Of a stretch of DNA of 64,000 bases, positions 21,688 through 35,199 are shown in pieces. The translations under genes and the position numbers were made by a program. This DNA is from Erwinia aphidicola (GTDB lineage Bacteria; Pseudomonadota; Gammaproteobacteria; Enterobacterales; Enterobacteriaceae). Position 1 is the first letter of the stretch, and every line of letters begins with the position of its first letter. The stretch covers positions 2,728,001 to 2,792,000 of the forward strand of contig NZ_JAMKCQ010000001.1 of NCBI RefSeq assembly GCF_024169515.1. The letters are read 5' to 3'. Under the pieces are notes generated by a model, which saw nothing but the letters and a program-made list of their open reading frames with translations, did no database searches and was not told where the DNA came from.

Positions 21688-22395
21688 TTAACGTGGGTCG
21701 ATGGCAATTACTTCGGTGCCGCTAAGCGTAACGCGCCAGCGCACGTTGAACTCCAGCAGCCAGGCGGCGTATTCGCGATCGGGCTCTTCCCCTTTACGAT
21801 AGGCCGGACGTGGGTCCTGCGCCAGTACCTGCTGAATAAAACGCTCAAGGTGGGGATAGTGGCGCAGATGCAGAGCCAGCTGCTGCTGCGCTTCAGGCGT
21901 AAAGCTCACCGGCATGTCTGCCTGCGGAGCCTGCTGGGCAAATCCGGCGCGAGCATCGGGCAGCGCCTCAGCGAAGGGGAGGTACGGCTTGATATCGACG
22001 ATCGGCGTGCCGTCGACCAGGTCCAGACTGCCGAGTTCGAGGATCACCTGCTGCTTGTCAACGCGAATACCTTTTAACTCGACCAGCGACATGCCGATGG
22101 GGTTAGGGCGGAAGGTCGAACGGGTGGCAAACACGCCCATGCGGGCATTACCGCCCAGGCGCGGGGGCCTGACCGTTGGGCGCCAGCCGCCTTCCATCGT
22201 TTGATGGAAGACAAAAAGCAGCCACAGATGGCTGAACGCTTCCAGGCCGCGCACGGCTTCCGGGTGGTTATACGGCGCTGCGAAGTGGAGTTCTCCACCG
22301 CCATCCTGAATCAAACCAGGCTGACGGGGAACGGCGAACTTTTCCTTCCACGGAGAGTGGATCACACCAATCTGGGAGAAGGAGAATCCACTCAT
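21688..22395 (-). CDS. trmO: tRNA (N6-threonylcarbamoyladenosine37-N6)-methyltransferase TrmO
   Basis: SAM-dependent methyltransferase with an unusual beta-barrel fold that methylates t6A37 to m6t6A37 in tRNA-Thr(GGU) (YaeB/TsaA family). The ATG at 22395 overlaps the rcsF stop (ATGA) and gives 235 residues. Signature segments are FSHLWLLFVFHQT, RMGVFATRSTFRPNPIG and QDPRPAYRKGEE. Upstream in-frame starts inside rcsF are rejected because homologues begin at MSGFSFSQIG. Confidence 0.95.
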   Translation of the reverse strand: MSGFSFSQIGVIHSPWKEKFAVPRQPGLIQDGGGELHFAAPYNHPEAVRGLEAFSHLWLLFVFHQTMEGGWRPTVRPPRLGGNARMGVFATRSTFRPNPIGMSLVELKGIRVDKQQVILELGSLDLVDGTPIVDIKPYLPFAEALPDARAGFAQQAPQADMPVSFTPEAQQQLALHLRHYPHLERFIQQVLAQDPRPAYRKGEEPDREYAAWLLEFNVRWRVTLSGTEVIAIDPR

Positions 22396-22796
22396 TGATT
22401 GCTGACTTTCAGTGCGGAGCCCTGGCAAATCGCTTGACGATAGCAGCCCTGCGCAGCGGTGACGATCTCACATTTATGCACCAGCACAGCGTTGGCTTTC
22501 ATAGCGGATGCCCGAATCTGCATACGTTTACGCGCGGTGGCGAGATTCGGCGGTGAGTCCTGTGAGCTGCTCTGGCAATCGTCGCCATACACTTCACCCA
22601 GGTCACGGAAAGGCTTGCTCACCAGGTCAGCAGCATCGGTATACAGTTTTACCGGGGCAGGGCGCGCGGCAGGTTTCGCCTGGGAAGCATCGGTCTGCGT
22701 TGACTGCGGAAAAGGTTTAACAGGCTCATAGGGCTTAGGGAATAACGAACACCCTGTCAGCGTCAGCGCTAACAAACAGAGCGGTAAAAAACGCAT
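22392..22796 (-). CDS. rcsF: RcsF, outer-membrane stress-sensor lipoprotein
   Basis: Senses envelope damage and triggers the Rcs phosphorelay by releasing IgaA repression. It has 134 residues. The signal peptide ends in the lipobox LTGC (C16 is lipidated). A proline-rich linker follows (PYEPVKPFPQS). The C-terminal domain carries the cysteines that form the stabilising disulfides (around DDCQSS, HKCEIV, QGCYRQ, AICQGS). It assembles through BamA, whose gene opens this window. Confidence 0.96.
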   Translation of the reverse strand: MRFLPLCLLALTLTGCSLFPKPYEPVKPFPQSTQTDASQAKPAARPAPVKLYTDAADLVSKPFRDLGEVYGDDCQSSSQDSPPNLATARKRMQIRASAMKANAVLVHKCEIVTAAQGCYRQAICQGSALKVSNQ

Positions 22797-22901
22797 GGGA
22801 AAATCCTCATGATCGATAAAGTGGCGTTATTGAAGCAAGCTGGAACGGAAATAACAAGCGGAGAGCATCAGGCAGGCACATCTGGCAATATCTAATGAGC
22901 T

Positions 22902-22923
22902 GCGGGCAGCTGGCGCTGCCCGC
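22902..22923 (-). terminator. Hairpin after metQ
   Basis: 8-bp perfect stem GCGGGCAG/CTGCCCGC with a 6-base loop, 10 bases beyond the metQ stop on the minus strand. No long T-run follows, so termination is plausible but unproven. Confidence 0.5.
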
Positions 22924-22933
22924 ATGCGGCTGG

Positions 22934-23749
22934 TTACCAGCCTTTTACTGCGCCACCGTTAAACACTTTATTAGCGGCGTCGTTGACTTCGTCAGACTGG
23001 TAAGCCTGCACGAATTTCTTCACGTTTTCCGCGTCTTTGTTGTCTTCGCGCGCCACGATCAGGTTAACGTAAGGGGAGTCTTTGTCTTCAACAAAGATGC
23101 CGTCTTTCGCTGGAGTCAGGTTGATCTGGCTGGCGTAAGTGGTATTGATCACTGCCAGTGCAATCTGCTGATCGTCCAGTGAACGTGGCAGCTGCGGTGC
23201 TTCCAGCTCTACCAGCTTCAGGTTTTTCGGGTTCTCAACCACATCCAGTGAGGTTGGCAGCAGGCCAACACCCTCTTTCAGTTTGATCAGACCCACTTTC
23301 TGTAGCAGCAGCAGGGAACGACCGAGGTTAGTGGGGTCATTCGGGATAGCAACCTGTGCGCCGTTCTGCAGTTCGTCCAGAGATTTGATCTTCTTAGAGT
23401 AACCCGCGATTGGGTAAACAAAGGTGCTACCCACGGAAACCAGCTTGTAGCCACGATCTTTAATCTGCTGATCGAGGTAAGGTTTATGCTGGAAGGCATT
23501 GGCGTCAATATCGCCTTTGCTCAGCGCTTCGTTCGGCAGTACGTAGTCATTGAAGGTCACCAGCTCAACATCCAGACCGTATTTCTCTTTCGCCACTTTG
23601 GCTGCCACTTCGGCAACCTGCTGCTCAGAACCAACGATCACACCAACCTTGATGTGGTTTGGATCTTTCTCTTTCTGATCGCATCCAACTAACGCCAGGC
23701 TACCAATCAGAGCGCCTACTGCGGCAAACGTTTTAAGATTAAAAGACAT
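22934..23749 (-). CDS. metQ: MetQ, methionine-binding lipoprotein
   Basis: Substrate-binding lipoprotein of the MetNIQ importer for L- and D-methionine. It has 271 residues with a signal ending in lipobox ALVGC (C23). The NlpA/MetQ fold is recognised by KVGVIVGSEQQVAEVAAKVA, PNDPTNLGRSLLLL and the C-terminal YQSDEVNDAANKVFNGGAVK. It is the last gene of metN-metI-metQ and the substrate-binding part. Confidence 0.97.
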   Translation of the reverse strand: MSFNLKTFAAVGALIGSLALVGCDQKEKDPNHIKVGVIVGSEQQVAEVAAKVAKEKYGLDVELVTFNDYVLPNEALSKGDIDANAFQHKPYLDQQIKDRGYKLVSVGSTFVYPIAGYSKKIKSLDELQNGAQVAIPNDPTNLGRSLLLLQKVGLIKLKEGVGLLPTSLDVVENPKNLKLVELEAPQLPRSLDDQQIALAVINTTYASQINLTPAKDGIFVEDKDSPYVNLIVAREDNKDAENVKKFVQAYQSDEVNDAANKVFNGGAVKGW

Positions 23750-23785
23750 ATCCCTTCCTTAAATAGAGAGAAATTACTGTTGTGT

Positions 23786-24439
23786 TTACTTGTGGGTGAC
23801 CGCACGAACAATGCGATCGCCACAGAACTGAATCAAATACACCAAAACAACCAGCAGGACTAATACCGTGTTCATCACGGTGGCGTTATAGCCGATATAG
23901 CCATACTGATAGCCAATCTGACCCAGACCGCCTGCGCCGACGGCGCCACCCATTGCTGAGTAGCCGACCAGGGTAATCAGAGTAATAGTAGCGGCATTCA
24001 CCAGACCCGGCAGTGCTTCCGGCAGCAGAACCTTGCGGATGATCTGTAATGGGGTGGCCCCCATTGCGCGGGAAGCTTCGATCAGTCCGGTTGGCAGCTC
24101 AAGCAGCGCATTTTCCACCATGCGGGCAATAAAGGGGGCAGCGCCAACGGTCAGCGGCACGATAGCGGCCTGCAAACCAATGGAGGTGCCGACGATAATG
24201 CGCGTGAACGGGATCATCCAGACCAGCAGGATAATGAACGGAATCGAGCGGAAGATATTTACCGCAGCGGAGAGCACGCGATAGAGTTTGGCATTCGCCA
24301 CAATCTGACCCGGGCGAGTGACATAGAGAAGAACGCCTGTTGGCAGGCCCAGCACGAAGCCGAAAAAGCCAGAGACAAAGGTCATCATCAGCGTTTCCCA
24401 AATGCCCCGGCCCAGTAACCACATCATTGCCTCAGACAT
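23786..24439 (-). CDS. metI: MetI, methionine ABC permease
   Basis: Inner-membrane permease with 217 residues and five predicted membrane segments. The EAA loop that contacts MetN is [25 protein letters not shown] in this family; [10 protein letters not shown] is visible here around residue 130. It overlaps metN by 8 bases, giving translational coupling. It forms a homodimer in the MetNI complex. Confidence 0.97.
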   Translation of the reverse strand: MSEAMMWLLGRGIWETLMMTFVSGFFGFVLGLPTGVLLYVTRPGQIVANAKLYRVLSAAVNIFRSIPFIILLVWMIPFTRIIVGTSIGLQAAIVPLTVGAAPFIARMVENALLELPTGLIEASRAMGATPLQIIRKVLLPEALPGLVNAATITLITLVGYSAMGGAVGAGGLGQIGYQYGYIGYNATVMNTVLVLLVVLVYLIQFCGDRIVRAVTHK

Positions 24440-25463
24440 AACCTAATACCTCTACCTTTACATGATGCTCGTGCAGGAAAGCGATGGCGGCCTGGGTGTC
24501 GGCTGCCTCACCGTGGATCTCCGCCAGCATGATGCCGAACTTCACACCACCGGCGTAATCCATCTGCGCGCTAATAATGTTGTTGTTAACGTTAAAACGG
24601 CGTGCTGACTCAGAAAGCAGCGGCGCATCGACAGACTGACCGGTAAACTCCAGGCGCAGCAGAGGGACGGTGGTCGCACTCGCTTCTGGCGACAGGCGCT
24701 TGAGGTAGTCCTCGGGGATGTCCAGATGCAACGTTGACTGAATAAACTGCTGAGCCAGTGGCGTCTTCGGATGGGAGAACACTTCACTGACGGTATCCTG
24801 CTCAATCAGTTCGCCATTGCTGATGACGGCTACGCAGTCGCAGATGCGTTTCACCACATCCATTTCATGGGTGATCAGCAGGATGGTAATGCCCAGACGA
24901 CGGTTGATATCTTTCAGCAGTTCGAGAATTGAGCGCGTGGTTGCCGGATCCAGCGCGCTGGTGGCTTCATCGCACAGCAGCACTTTGGGATTGGTGGCCA
25001 GCGCACGAGCAATGGCCACGCGCTGTTTCTGGCCGCCGGAAAGATTGGCTGGCCAGGTGTCATGCTTGTCTGACAGGCCGACCAGCTCCAGCAGCTCACT
25101 GACGCGCACTTTAATTTCGGTTCTGGACAGATTTCCCAGCTCAAGCGGCAGCGCGACGTTGCCGGCTACGGTGCGTGAGTTCAGCAGATTGAAGTGCTGG
25201 AAGATCATACCAATCTGGCGGCGTGCCAGCGTGAGCTGCCCTTCTGAAAGGGTAGTCAGGTCCTGACCATCAACCAGCACGCTACCGGAAGTGGGGCGCT
25301 CCAGCAGATTAACGCAGCGGATCAGGGTACTTTTACCCGCACCGGATGCGCCGATCACGCCATAAATTTGTCCGGCGGGAACGTGCAGGCTGACATCCGA
25401 CAGCGCTGTGATAGTCCGTGAACCCTGCTGGAACACTTTGGTGATATTTGAAAGTTTTATCAT
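24432..25463 (-). CDS. metN: MetN, methionine ABC transporter ATPase
   Basis: 343 residues. Walker [10 protein letters not shown], signature LSGGQKQR, Walker [13 protein letters not shown] and the switch His in LLITHEMDV are all present. A C-terminal NIL/ACT-like domain (about 265-343) senses intracellular methionine and inhibits transport (known for E. coli MetN). First gene of the operon, with a MetJ box about 95 bases upstream of the start. Confidence 0.98.
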   Translation of the reverse strand: MIKLSNITKVFQQGSRTITALSDVSLHVPAGQIYGVIGASGAGKSTLIRCVNLLERPTSGSVLVDGQDLTTLSEGQLTLARRQIGMIFQHFNLLNSRTVAGNVALPLELGNLSRTEIKVRVSELLELVGLSDKHDTWPANLSGGQKQRVAIARALATNPKVLLCDEATSALDPATTRSILELLKDINRRLGITILLITHEMDVVKRICDCVAVISNGELIEQDTVSEVFSHPKTPLAQQFIQSTLHLDIPEDYLKRLSPEASATTVPLLRLEFTGQSVDAPLLSESARRFNVNNNIISAQMDYAGGVKFGIMLAEIHGEAADTQAAIAFLHEHHVKVEVLGYV

Positions 25464-25542
25464 TGAGTTATTTATTATCGTGATGGGAATTATCCGTGGC
25501 GTAAATGATCAATCCATCCCGCGCTTCCGGGATTGCGAGTGG

Positions 25543-25571
25543 ATGTTAAGGCATCCAGACGTCTAAATCAA
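25543..25571 (-). promoter_or_regulatory. metN promoter with MetJ box
   Basis: On the minus strand, TTGATT (25566-25571) and TAACAT (25543-25548) are 17 bases apart. The spacer contains a perfect MetJ box AGACGTCT (25557-25564) next to a degenerate one (AGGCATCC). MetJ with SAM would repress metNIQ by occluding the promoter. Confidence 0.85.
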
Positions 25572-25653
25572 TCGAAGTCATTCAAACTGCCATTCTCTCT
25601 TTTCAGGCAATCATGCGATACTCTACGGCAAATTTTGTAGCAGGAGTTACTAC

Positions 25654-26214
25654 GTGGCTGACAAGGTCCCCGCAATTTTCCTCGATCGAGACGGCACTAT
25701 TAATGTCGATCACGGTTATGTCTCTGAAATCGATAACTTCGAGTTTATCGATGGCGTCATTGATGCCATGCGTGAACTGAAGAGGATGGGCTTTGCGCTG
25801 GTGCTGGTGACTAACCAGTCCGGTATTGCCCGTGGCATGTTTAGTGAAGATCAGTTTATGCAGCTGACCGAATGGATGGACTGGTCACTGGCCGACCGCG
25901 ATGTCGACCTCGACGGTATCTATTTCTGCCCGCATCATCCCGAAGCAATAGTAGAAGAGTTACGCCAGTCCTGTGACTGCCGTAAACCAGAGCCGGGAAT
26001 GTTGCTCACTGCTCAGCAGGAGCTGAACATTGATATGGCTTCTTCTTATATGGTTGGCGACAAGATTGAAGACATGCTGGCGGCAAAAGCTGCTGGAGTG
26101 GGTAAAAAAGTATTAGTGCGTAGCGGTAAGCCCGTCACTGCTGAAGGCGAAGCCGCAGCCGATTGGGTGCTAAATAGCCTGAAAGAGCTGCCGGCACGTA
26201 TCAAACAGGGCTAA
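25654..26214 (+). CDS. gmhB: D-glycero-D-manno-heptose-1,7-bisphosphate 7-phosphatase
   Basis: HAD-family phosphatase in ADP-heptose synthesis for the LPS inner core. It has 186 residues and starts with GTG at 25654 after CAGGAG. The DxD nucleophile motif is FLDRDGT; the structural zinc loop is CPHHP ... CDCRKP, typical of GmhB. Divergent from metN; the rRNA operon promoter lies 56 bases downstream. Confidence 0.97.
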   Translation: MADKVPAIFLDRDGTINVDHGYVSEIDNFEFIDGVIDAMRELKRMGFALVLVTNQSGIARGMFSEDQFMQLTEWMDWSLADRDVDLDGIYFCPHHPEAIVEELRQSCDCRKPEPGMLLTAQQELNIDMASSYMVGDKIEDMLAAKAAGVGKKVLVRSGKPVTAEGEAAADWVLNSLKELPARIKQG

Positions 26215-26269
26215 AAAGCAGCGTTTCGCGTGAACTTTCAGCAGGCAGTAAAAAAGTTAAGATTACTGC

Positions 26270-26297
26270 TTGCGTTCCCGAAGCGCCTGTCTATAAT
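26270..26297 (+). promoter_or_regulatory. rrn promoter P1
   Basis: TTGCGT-16 bases-TATAAT, followed by a GC-rich GCGCAACCACT discriminator region as expected of growth-rate and ppGpp controlled rRNA promoters. A/T tracts upstream (AAAAAAGTTAAGATT) resemble an UP element. Confidence 0.88.
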
Positions 26298-26391
26298 GCG
26301 CAACCACTGAGACGGCACAACGGCTTACAGGCCAGCGGCTCAGGAGGTTCAGGAAGTATCTGAACCGCCGGAAAAACTTCTCAAAAAGAAG

Positions 26392-26419
26392 TTGACTCCG
26401 AAGGAGGAAAGCGTAATAT
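26392..26419 (+). promoter_or_regulatory. rrn promoter P2
   Basis: TTGACT-16 bases-TAATAT followed by ACGCCACC, about 120 bases after P1, the usual tandem arrangement of enterobacterial rRNA operons. Confidence 0.88.
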
Positions 26420-26459
26420 ACGCCACCTCGCGACAGGAAGCCTCGGCACTGCTCGCAAC

Positions 26460-26471
26460 GCTCTTTAACAA
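26460..26471 (+). promoter_or_regulatory. boxA antitermination site in the 16S leader
   Basis: GCTCTTTAACAA matches the boxA core that loads NusB-NusE for rRNA antitermination. The same sequence recurs at 28387-28398 before 23S. Confidence 0.85.
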
Positions 26472-26475
26472 TTTA

Positions 26476-26496
26476 TCAGACAATCTGTGTGGGCAC
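26476..26496 (+). other. 5' arm of the 16S RNase III processing stem
   Basis: TCAGACAATCTGTGTGGGCAC pairs almost perfectly with 28187-28207 (GTGCTCACACAGATTGTCTGA) beyond the 16S 3' end. The two arms form the long duplex cut by RNase III during 16S maturation. Confidence 0.85.
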
Positions 26497-26623
26497 TCGC
26501 AGGATTGATATCAACGTCTCCGGACGTAAAAAATATCAAGCCTCACGAGTGAACACATAATGAAATTCATTATGACGTTTTACAGATGAGCACCGCTGAA
26601 CTTGTTTCAGCAAATCGAACTTT

Positions 26624-28164
<1,541 letters not shown>

Positions 28165-28237
28165 CCTGAAGATACCTTCCCGCGTAGTGCTCACACAGAT
28201 TGTCTGATGAACGTAACGAGCAAAATGTAGTATCAGA

Positions 28238-28313
28238 GTCCCCATCGTCTAGAGGCCCAGGACACTGCCCTTTCACGGCTGTAACAGGGGTTCGAATCCC
28301 CTTGGGGACGCCA
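28238..28313 (+). tRNA. gltT: tRNA-Glu (anticodon TTC) in the 16S-23S spacer
   Basis: 76 bases with encoded CCA. The acceptor stem GTCCCCA/TGGGGAC pairs fully. The anticodon loop is CTTTCAC (TTC). The anticodon stem reads CTGCC/GGCTG, which leaves a T-T opposition at positions 28/42, where E. coli has a C-G pair. The spacer of E. coli rrnH at this locus carries tRNA-Ile and tRNA-Ala instead. Confidence 0.96.
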
Positions 28314-28386
28314 TACCGGTAACGAAGTGAAAGTCGTTATCACCGTATCTCAAAACTGACTTTTTGGAGTCACGTTTGAGATATTT

Positions 28387-28398
28387 GCTCTTTAACAA
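28387..28398 (+). promoter_or_regulatory. boxA in the 16S-23S spacer
   Basis: GCTCTTTAACAA, identical to the leader boxA, located downstream of tRNA-Glu as in other enterobacterial operons. It restores antitermination before 23S. Confidence 0.8.
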
Positions 28399-28530
28399 TC
28401 CGGAACAAGCTGAAAATTGAAACGACGCGTCGTATTCATTCTCCGTAATAAGAATGAAGTTAACGATGCGTTCGAGTCTCTCAAATGCTCACGACAGCAT
28501 GCTGTCCTTCGGGACGCTTGTGGGTTGTGA

Positions 28531-31436
<2,906 letters not shown>

Positions 31437-31518
31437 ACAACGCCAGAAGCGTTCTGGTGTGCGTTATGAGAGACGCAAAAGAGATTTTCAGCCTGTTACC
31501 GGAATTAAGTCCGAAGTA

Positions 31519-31617
31519 TTTTGCGCTGAGGCAAGGCGGCAAGCGAAGGAAAGGAGGGAGCATACTGAAGTATGTGACTGACTTTGCGAGCGCGGCCAAC
31601 GCAGCATCAGCACAAAA
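31519..31617 (+). repeat. ERIC-type palindrome in the 23S-5S spacer
   Basis: A 99-base imperfect palindrome with end arms TTTTGCGCTGA and TCAGCACAAAA and a central CATACTGAAGTATG. Inner blocks GGCAAGGCGGCAAGCGA, GTATGTGACTGACTTTG and GCGGCCAACGCAG match the layout of the ERIC consensus. It makes this spacer roughly 200 bases, about twice the E. coli length. Its transcript would fold into a long hairpin inside the pre-rRNA. Confidence 0.8.
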
Positions 31618-31642
31618 GACACAGGACAGAGCACAAAGAATT

Positions 31643-31762
31643 TGCCTGGCGGCTTTAGCGCGGTGGTCCCACCTGACCCCATGCCGAACTCAGAAGTGAA
31701 ACGCCGTAGCGCCGATGGTAGTGTGGGGCCTCCCCATGCGAGAGTAGGGAACTGCCAGGCAT
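31643..31762 (+). rRNA. rrf: 5S ribosomal RNA
   Basis: 120 bases, TGCCTGGCGG to CTGCCAGGCAT, ends mutually complementary as required for helix I. The internal CCCACCTGACCCCATGCCGA is universal in enterobacteria. Confidence 0.98.
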
Positions 31763-31860
31763 CAATTTAAGACCCGTTTTCGGGTCGTGACCTTACCCCT
31801 GACAAGGTAAGGGCGAAACACCTGAAGTCAGACGCCGTCTGAATTCAGTACAGAATCGGT

Positions 31861-31937
31861 GGAGCGGTAGTTCAGTTGGTTAGAATACCTGCCTGTCACG
31901 CAGGGGGTCGCGGGTTCGAGCCCCGTCCGTTCCGCCA
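31861..31937 (+). tRNA. aspU: tRNA-Asp (anticodon GTC), distal to the rRNA operon
   Basis: 77 bases with encoded CCA; anticodon loop CTGTCAC. It sits 98 bases after 5S, equivalent to aspU of E. coli rrnH, and before the operon terminator, so it is co-transcribed. It is identical over all 77 bases to the copy at 38173. Confidence 0.97.
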
Positions 31938-31949
31938 CTAAAACATGAA

Positions 31950-31979
31950 GCCCTGACTCATACGAGTCAGGGCTTTTTT
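31950..31979 (+). terminator. Terminator of the rRNA operon
   Basis: Perfect 10-bp stem GCCCTGACTC/GAGTCAGGGC, loop ATAC, then TTTTTT. Strong intrinsic terminator 12 bases after tRNA-Asp. Confidence 0.93.
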
Positions 31980-32115
31980 GTATTTGAGTTCTTATTTGCA
32001 TTTCCTTACGCACAATCCCGTCTGAATTACCCTCCTCCGATTGAAAGTACGCAGTAAAGTCCCTATAACTGATAGATGGTAAGCTCATTCAGCAGTAATA
32101 AGTACAGGCGGTAAC

Positions 32116-32919
32116 GTGCGGAAAAAAACATATGCCATGAGATACGTAGCAGGGCAGCCAGCGGAGCAAATATTTCCGCCAGGGGCAATGCTGCATGTCG
32201 GCCAGGCATTGCCGCCCGGTGCCCCGCTAACGACCGAATCCACCCTGAAGGTACTGGTGTGGAATATCTTCAAGCAGCAGCGCGCCGAGTGGCTGTCGGT
32301 ATTACAAAACTTTGGCAAAGATGCGCATCTGGTTCTACTGCAGGAGGCACAAACGACGCCTGAGCTGGTGCGTTTCGCCACCACCAATTACCTGGCGGCC
32401 GACCAGGTTCCCGCTTTTGTTCTGCCCCAGCATCCTTCTGGCGTCATGACGCTGGCTTCAGCTCATCCGGTCTATTGCTGCCCGCTGCGCGAGCGTGAAC
32501 CGCTGCTGCGCCTCTCCAAGTCAGCGCTGGTCACCGCTTACCCCTTGCCGGGTGGGCAAATGCTGATGGTGGTCAATATACACGCGGTGAACTTCAGTCT
32601 GGGTATTGATGTTTACAGTAAGCAGCTAGGGCCGATCGGTGAGCAGATCTTTCACCATCAGGGCCCGGTGATCATGGCCGGCGATTTTAACGCCTGGAGT
32701 CGTCAACGCATCAATGCCCTGTATCGTTTTTCACGCGAAATGGGGCTGCGTGAGGTACGTTTCACCGACGATCACCGTCGCAAAGCCTTTGGGCGTCCGC
32801 TGGATTTCGTTTTTTATCGCGGAATGGGAGTGGCAGAAGCTTCTGTACTGGTCACCCGCGCCTCAGATCACAACCCACTGCTGGTAGAATTTAACGCTCA
32901 TCCGCCATCGCTGGCATAA
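32116..32919 (+). CDS. yafD: YafD, endonuclease/exonuclease/phosphatase-fold protein
   Basis: 267 residues from GTG at 32116, near-identical in layout to E. coli YafD. EEP-superfamily catalytic residues are visible in LLQEAQT (Glu), [11 protein letters not shown] (Asp, Asn) and [13 protein letters not shown] (Asp-His). The physiological substrate is not established; the homologue was linked to acid resistance and eggwhite survival in Salmonella. yafE follows 17 bases later. Confidence 0.93.
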   Translation: MRKKTYAMRYVAGQPAEQIFPPGAMLHVGQALPPGAPLTTESTLKVLVWNIFKQQRAEWLSVLQNFGKDAHLVLLQEAQTTPELVRFATTNYLAADQVPAFVLPQHPSGVMTLASAHPVYCCPLREREPLLRLSKSALVTAYPLPGGQMLMVVNIHAVNFSLGIDVYSKQLGPIGEQIFHHQGPVIMAGDFNAWSRQRINALYRFSREMGLREVRFTDDHRRKAFGRPLDFVFYRGMGVAEASVLVTRASDHNPLLVEFNAHPPSLA

Positions 32920-32936
32920 CAGGGAAGCTTCTCGTA

Positions 32937-33701
32937 ATGGCAACAAAACATCATGACAACGTTGATAAACAGTTCGGCGAGCAGGCTAATGCCTACCTGA
33001 CCAGCGCGGTACATGCCAGCGGTCGGGATTTAGTGCGGCTGGCAGAGCGGCTGTTTGGTGCCTCAGACGCGAAAGTACTGGATATGGGCTGCGGAGCAGG
33101 GCATGCGAGCTTTGTTGCCGCTCAGCATGTCAAAGAGGTCATTGCCTACGATCTATCGGAAAAGATGCTGGCGGTAGTGCGCGAGAGTGCGGATGAGCGC
33201 GGGTATCACCACCTCAGCACGCAGCAGGGCTATGCCGAGAGCCTGCCATTTGCCGATGCCGCGTTTGATATTGTCATCAGCCGCTACTCCGCACACCACT
33301 GGCATGATGTTGGCAGTGCGCTGCGGGAGGTGTGTCGTGTGCTCAAACCCGGCGGCAGAGTGATTTTTATGGACGTCAGCGCACCGGGCAATCCGGTGCT
33401 CGATATCTGGTTACAGACGGTAGAGGCGCTACGTGATACCTCGCACGTGCGCGATTACAGCCCTGGGGAGTGGCTGACGCTAATGACCGAAGCCGGGCTG
33501 GCCGTGCAGGCTCTCTCGCAGGATAAGTTGGAGCTGGAGTTTAGCAGTTGGACAGCGCGTATGCGCACCCCTGAAGTAATGGTGCAGGCGATAAGGGCTT
33601 ATCAGCAGGCAGCACCTGACGACGTCCAGAACTACTACGCTCTCAGGCCGGATGGCAGTTTCAGCACCGATATCATCTTTATCGAGGCCCTGCGGCCATA
33701 A
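32937..33701 (+). CDS. yafE: YafE, SAM-dependent methyltransferase (UbiE-like class I)
   Basis: 254 residues. SAM-binding motif I VLDMGCGAGHAS lies around residue 46, motif II region FDIVISRYSAHHW about residue 110 and motif III LKPGGRVIFMD about residue 135. This is the Methyltransf_11 family; substrate unknown. Probably co-transcribed with yafD and ended by a bidirectional terminator shared with mltD. Confidence 0.92.
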   Translation: MATKHHDNVDKQFGEQANAYLTSAVHASGRDLVRLAERLFGASDAKVLDMGCGAGHASFVAAQHVKEVIAYDLSEKMLAVVRESADERGYHHLSTQQGYAESLPFADAAFDIVISRYSAHHWHDVGSALREVCRVLKPGGRVIFMDVSAPGNPVLDIWLQTVEALRDTSHVRDYSPGEWLTLMTEAGLAVQALSQDKLELEFSSWTARMRTPEVMVQAIRAYQQAAPDDVQNYYALRPDGSFSTDIIFIEALRP

Positions 33702-33729
33702 AAAAAGCCCGTCTGGAGACGGGCTTTTT
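33701..33729. terminator. Bidirectional terminator between yafE and mltD
   Basis: AAAAAA-GCCCGTCT-GG-AGACGGGC-TTTTT: 8-bp stem with A-tract left and T-tract right, serving the convergent yafE and mltD. Confidence 0.92.
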
Positions 33730-33747
33730 ATTGGGTCTGGTATCGGA

Positions 33748-35127
33748 CTAACTGTCAGGTGTCGCACTATTATCCACAAACAGCGTCAGCTTATCGCCGG
33801 GCTGGATGTTCTTAGCACTGTTACTGGCGACGCTATTCCAGCGCACCACATCTTTGATGTTTACGCCGTGACGTTTTGCGATACTGGCCAGAGAATCACC
33901 CTTACGTACCTGATAGGTGATGCTGTCGCCGTTATCTGCCAGTCTGTTACTGCTGCTTACGCTCAGCGTCTGCCCCGGTTTGATGCTGGCACCGCGCAAA
34001 TTGTTTGCCCGCTGCAGATCTTTTACCGGAACGCCAAGACGCTTGGCAATGCCGGACAGCGTGTCACCGTTGCGCACCTTATAGGAGCCGGATGAAACGC
34101 TGTTGTTCGCAAGTGAAGTCGGCTGCACCGCTGCGATATCACCGGTCGCCAGTGAGTTACGAAGCTTAGCCACGTTGGACTTCGGTACCATAATGTAGTG
34201 AGGACCATTAGGGGCCGTTTTTCCACGCGTGTAGCCGGAGTTAAACGTCTTCATCTTGCTTAGCGACATGCCAGCCATTTCGGCTGCCTGCGTCAATTCA
34301 ATCTGCTGACCCACTTCAACGCGTGCCAGAGCACGAGATTCGTTGGGAGCGGGCAGACGTATGCCATATCGCTTACTGTTCTTGAGCAGTTGCCCCAGAG
34401 CCAGCATTTTTGGCACATAGACCGTCGTTTCTTTTGGCAGCGCTAAAGACCAGAAATCCGTAGGTCGTCCACGGGCTTTATTGGCTTTCATCGCTTTCAG
34501 CACGCGTCCTTCACCGCTGTTGTAGGCCGCAACCGTCAGTAACCAGTCACCGTCAAACATACCGTTAAGGCGCTGCATCATATCCAGGGCAACTTTGGTC
34601 GATGCCACAACATCGCGTCGTCCGTCATACCACTGGGTCTGCTTAAGACCATAATTTTTACCCGTCTGCGGCACAATCTGCCAGATGCCAGCGGCATTCG
34701 CAGATGATGTTGCATGAGGGTCAAAAGCGCTCTCCACTATGGGTAGTAGTACCAGTTCCATCGGCATTTTGCGTTGCTTAATTTGCTCGACAATCCAGTA
34801 CATATACGGCTCTGCCCGTAATGTTACATCGTGGAGATAGCTCTTGTTCTTCAGGTATTTCTGTTTTTGTTCGCGTATCCGGTAATTATCCGGAACCTTC
34901 ATCTTCAGCTCGTCGCTAATGAAATTCCACAGATCTTTGTCCTGCGCAAGCGATGTTCCATCATCCTGCCAGCGCGGCGACAACATACTATCTGAGTACT
35001 GTCCATTTTCACCTTGACCTGCCGAAGACAAACTCTGTGCATGCTGTTCAGGGATGTTAGCATCATGCCTTGATGCCTGGCACCCTACCAGCAAGACCGA
35101 GGCGAGTAATATCGCTTTAGCCTTCAT
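33748..35127 (-). CDS. mltD: MltD, membrane-bound lytic murein transglycosylase D
   Basis: Outer-membrane lipoprotein that cleaves peptidoglycan glycan strands with formation of 1,6-anhydro ends. It has 459 residues. Lipobox LLVGC (C16). The SLT domain carries the catalytic Glu at residue 132 in VESAFDPHATS and AAGIWQIVPQTG. Two C-terminal LysM repeats bind peptidoglycan: YKVRNGDTLSGIAKRL and YQVRKGDSLASIAKRH. The E. coli protein is 452 residues. Divergent neighbours separate it from gloB. Confidence 0.97.
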   Translation of the reverse strand: MKAKAILLASVLLVGCQASRHDANIPEQHAQSLSSAGQGENGQYSDSMLSPRWQDDGTSLAQDKDLWNFISDELKMKVPDNYRIREQKQKYLKNKSYLHDVTLRAEPYMYWIVEQIKQRKMPMELVLLPIVESAFDPHATSSANAAGIWQIVPQTGKNYGLKQTQWYDGRRDVVASTKVALDMMQRLNGMFDGDWLLTVAAYNSGEGRVLKAMKANKARGRPTDFWSLALPKETTVYVPKMLALGQLLKNSKRYGIRLPAPNESRALARVEVGQQIELTQAAEMAGMSLSKMKTFNSGYTRGKTAPNGPHYIMVPKSNVAKLRNSLATGDIAAVQPTSLANNSVSSGSYKVRNGDTLSGIAKRLGVPVKDLQRANNLRGASIKPGQTLSVSSSNRLADNGDSITYQVRKGDSLASIAKRHGVNIKDVVRWNSVASNSAKNIQPGDKLTLFVDNSATPDS

Positions 35128-35199
35128 GTGTGTGTCATTGGTTCCGCTTAAAAGACGAGCAATAATACGTGGTAGGTCCCCTCAGCACAACCTAAATTA

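Noticed and set aside
31828..32088. Minus-strand frame containing GLEPATPCVTGRYSNQLNYRS
   Set aside because: It is the reverse complement of the tRNA-Asp gene plus flanks; the same artefact appears at 38005-38274 over the second tRNA copy.
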